Source of the DNA: JBCCZC01 sp039188505
GTDB taxonomy: Bacteria > Pseudomonadota > Gammaproteobacteria > Xanthomonadales > SZUA-38
DNA: 7,341 nucleotides
Assembly (NCBI GenBank): GCA_039188505.1
Contig: JBCCZC010000290.1
Coordinates: 1-7,341 of the forward strand
Direction of reading: 5' to 3'
Position numbers and translations under genes: made by a program. Below the pieces are notes generated by a model. The model did no database searches and had not been told where the DNA came from. It saw only the letters and a program-made list of their open reading frames with translations. Positions 5,431 through 7,341 of this stretch are shown here, piece by piece; position 1 is the first letter of the stretch; the number at the start of each line of letters is the position of its first letter.

Positions 5431-6890
5431 GCGCGGGCGTACCGACGATCCAGCTCGCCGCCGGGCTCAGGATCTCCCGGGTCCTCAATGGCCTCTGGCA
5501 GATCGCCGACATCGAGCGGGATGGCAACGCGCTCGACCCCGTCGCCACCGCCGCGACCATGGCGCCCTACGTCGAGGCCGGCTTCACGACCTTCGACATG
5601 GCCGATCACTACGGCTCGGCGGAGCTGATCGCCGGCGCCTTCGCGACCGGGCACGCGCTTGGAGACCGCGCGCAGCGCCTGACCAAGTGGGTGCCGAAGC
5701 CCGGGGCGGTTTCGCGAGCGGACGTGCGCGAGGGGGTCACCCGATCGCTGGAGCGGTTGCAGACGGAGCGCCTCGACCTGCTCCAGTTCCACGCCTGGCA
5801 CTACCCCGACCCGTCCTGGCTCGACGCGCTGTTCCATCTAGACGAGCTGCGCGAGGAGGGACTGATCGGCGCGCTGGGCGTGACCAACTTCGACGCCGCG
5901 CACCTGCGGATTGCCGTGGCCAGCGGCATTCCCATCGTCAGCAACCAGCTCAGCTACTCGCTGATCGACCAGCGCGCCGCGGGCGCCATGACCGAGGTCT
6001 GCGAGCGCTACGGCGTGAAGCTGCTCGCCTACGGCACGCTGGCCGGCGGGTTCCTGTCCGAACGCTGGCTCGGCGTGCCCGAGCCCGCGGCGCCGACGAC
6101 CTGGTCGCAGATGAAGTACAAGCGGTTCATCGATGCCGCCGGCGGCTGGGACCGCTTTCAGGATGTTCTCGCTGCCGCGGCCCATGTCGCGAGGCGGCAC
6201 GACGTCACGATTCCCGTCGTCGCCAGTCGCTTCATGCTGGACCGGCCCGCCGTCGCCGGCGTCATCATGGGGGCGCGGCTCGGCCAGCCGGACCACGTGA
6301 ACGAGAACCTCGCGATCTTCCGCCTCGCCCTCTCGGCCGAGGATCTTGCGGAGATCGAAACCGCCATGGCGGCCCTCGACCCGATCCCCGGCGATTGCGG
6401 CGACGAGTACCGCAAGCCGCCGTTCCTCACCGCTGCCGGCGACCTGAGCGACCACCTCGATGCGATTCCCCCGGCCTTCGAGCGCACCGATGATCTCGCA
6501 GGCCGGCGCAAGGTATTCAGCGGCACATCCTGGGAGCCGCTGGCGGGCTACTGTCGGGCGATGCGCGACGGCGACCGGATCCTCGTTTCCGGGACCACGG
6601 CCACCCACGGCGAGCGCCTGATCGGCGGCGACGATCCCGTTGCCCAGACCCACTTCGTCATCGACAAGATCGAGTCCGCCATCGAGTCCCTGGGCGGCCG
6701 GCTGGAAGACGTGAACCGGACCCGCATCTTCGTGGCCAACATCGACGACTGGGAACCCGTTGCCCGCGCCCACGGCGCGCGCTTCGGCTCGATCCAGCCC
6801 GCCAATACGCTCGTCGAGGCGCGCCTGGTCGGTGAAGGGTACCGGGTCGAGATCGAGGCAGAAGCCCGGGCTCGGCCTGACCCAGGCTAA
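5427..6890 (+). CDS. Aldo/keto reductase fused to a RidA/YjgF-like domain
   Basis: 487 residues; the ATG lies inside the ATGA overlap with the permease stop, and no separate ribosome site is evident. Residues 8-320 form an aldo/keto reductase barrel with the full catalytic tetrad: Asp57 and Tyr62 (FDMADHY), Lys87 (LTKW) and His122 (LQFHAW). Cofactor-site motifs are GVTNF (151-155), SNQLSYS (172-178), AYGTLAGGFL (201-210) and VIMGAR (279-284) with VNENL (291-295). After a linker containing 'CGDEYRKPPFLTAAGDLSDH' (324-343), residues 362-480 form a RidA fold (EPLAGYCRA, ILVSGTTA, RIFVANIDDW, VEIEAEA). Tyr375, Ser388, Gly389 and Glu475 match E. coli RidA Tyr17, Ser30, Gly31 and Glu120. RidA Arg105, needed for imine hydrolysis, aligns with Asn460 (QPANTLVEA). 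The RidA part therefore resembles the subgroup without Arg and may bind a ligand or act otherwise. Role inferred: NAD(P)H-dependent reduction of a compound imported by the permease. No frameshift or internal stop separates the domains. Confidence 0.92.
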   Translation: MSAGVPTIQLAAGLRISRVLNGLWQIADIERDGNALDPVATAATMAPYVEAGFTTFDMADHYGSAELIAGAFATGHALGDRAQRLTKWVPKPGAVSRADVREGVTRSLERLQTERLDLLQFHAWHYPDPSWLDALFHLDELREEGLIGALGVTNFDAAHLRIAVASGIPIVSNQLSYSLIDQRAAGAMTEVCERYGVKLLAYGTLAGGFLSERWLGVPEPAAPTTWSQMKYKRFIDAAGGWDRFQDVLAAAAHVARRHDVTIPVVASRFMLDRPAVAGVIMGARLGQPDHVNENLAIFRLALSAEDLAEIETAMAALDPIPGDCGDEYRKPPFLTAAGDLSDHLDAIPPAFERTDDLAGRRKVFSGTSWEPLAGYCRAMRDGDRILVSGTTATHGERLIGGDDPVAQTHFVIDKIESAIESLGGRLEDVNRTRIFVANIDDWEPVARAHGARFGSIQPANTLVEARLVGEGYRVEIEAEARARPDPG

Positions 6891-7341
6891 CGGGCGAGGA
6901 TTCGCTCGAAGCCGCTCCGGAAGAGGCGCTCCGGTCTGACATCGGCATCGAGAACCGTGATGTCCACGCCGATCGTAGCGGACGTCAGGCCGAGGTCGTC
7001 CGCGGCAACGCCCGTCAACCGGTAGGTTCCGGGAGCGAGGTCCTCAAGCACCCAGTTCCAGGGGGACTCCGTCCGCCGACCGAGCGAAACGTCGTCGATG
7101 AGCAGTTCGACCCAGGCCACGGTCCCGTCCGGGTCCGAGGCTTCGATGGTGACCGTGATCGCCTCTCCCGTGGGGAATTCCGAATTCGCCTGCGGCCCGC
7201 TGATCAGGATGGAGGGCGACGCATTGGGGACGTCGCGCACCGTGATCGCGACCGCGGACGACTCGGTCAGCGCACCCAGTTCGTCGAGCGCGACGGCGAC
7301 CAGTCGATGACTTCCCGGCGCCAGATCGGCCAGCTCCCAGC
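6887..7341 (-). CDS. C-terminus of a repetitive Ig-like secreted protein with FRSGFE tail (partial)
   Basis: 150 codons plus stop are visible; the frame is open to the right edge, so the N-terminus is missing. A complete Ig-like (Big/cadherin-type) beta-sandwich module runs from 'PSILISGPQANSEF' through 'ITVTIEASDPDGTVAWVELLIDD' to 'GVDITV'. It is preceded by the end of another module: 'ADLAPGSHRLVAVALDELG' aligns with 'EDLAPGTYRLTGVAADDLG', 95 codons (285 bases) apart. Such modules form stalks of extracellular or surface proteins; 'ASDPDG' is a typical calcium-contact loop. The protein ends 'RPERLFRSGFERILAR'. The (I/L)F-x-x-GFE tail recurs, as I recall, at the ends of many secreted proteins in Lysobacterales and relatives and may be a sorting tag. 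A GTG at 7240 is not a credible start, since it falls in mid-repeat. What the protein does is unknown. Confidence 0.82.
   Translation of the reverse strand, partial: WELADLAPGSHRLVAVALDELGALTESSAVAITVRDVPNASPSILISGPQANSEFPTGEAITVTIEASDPDGTVAWVELLIDDVSLGRRTESPWNWVLEDLAPGTYRLTGVAADDLGLTSATIGVDITVLDADVRPERLFRSGFERILAR
7019..7339 (-). repeat. Tandem Ig-like modules, 285-base period
   Basis: Two copies of the module end are visible in protein translation. The Asp of DLAPG is encoded at 7325-7327 in one copy and at 7040-7042 in the next. The upstream copy is cut by the window edge. Bases have diverged more than residues, so this is an old domain duplication and not a recent DNA repeat. Confidence 0.7.

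Noticed and set aside
6356..6560. Possible gene boundary or frameshift between the reductase and the RidA domain
   Set aside because: The frame is uninterrupted and no ribosome site or start codon is convincingly placed before the RidA domain. The linker looks like the normal C-terminal tail of this reductase group.
5838..6773. 311-codon minus-strand frame opposite the reductase fusion
   Set aside because: It is a mirror of the reductase/RidA coding strand with no recognisable domain, signal or ribosome site.

Overview
The window is GC-rich and densely coded throughout, with no mobile element, RNA gene or CRISPR array that I can see. Codon use, gene content and a C-terminal FRSGFE tail on a secreted protein suggest a free-living gammaproteobacterium of the Lysobacterales (Xanthomonadales) / Wenzhouxiangella type. 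That placement is inferred from recalled protein features, not from a marker gene. It reads as a chromosomal region of several short transcription units.

Left part (1-1585, minus strand): a secreted protein with LolA-like features (869-1585) lies upstream of a type-II-like PQQ-dependent alcohol dehydrogenase. The dehydrogenase has a lipobox and runs off the left edge (1-795). A hairpin over the first gene's stop codon and a TATAGT box lie between them, so the dehydrogenase may have its own promoter.

Middle (1700-3878): a secreted HEAGH metalloprotein of unknown family (plus strand) converges tail to tail on a family-4 GT-B glycosyltransferase (minus strand, 2682-3878). A 19-base gap with a small inverted repeat separates them.

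Right part (3961-6890, plus strand): the glycosyltransferase diverges from a two-gene operon. Its first gene is a 12-helix APC-superfamily permease. Its second gene is joined by an ATGA overlap and encodes an aldo/keto reductase fused to a RidA/YjgF domain. The reductase tetrad is intact, but the RidA domain has Asn where archetypal RidA has its catalytic Arg. This is the most unusual item: it looks like an uptake-plus-reduction module for an unidentified amino acid, amine or carbonyl compound.

Right edge (6887-7341, minus strand): the C-terminus of a repetitive Ig-like extracellular protein with a period of 95 residues. Its stop codon overlaps that of the reductase fusion.
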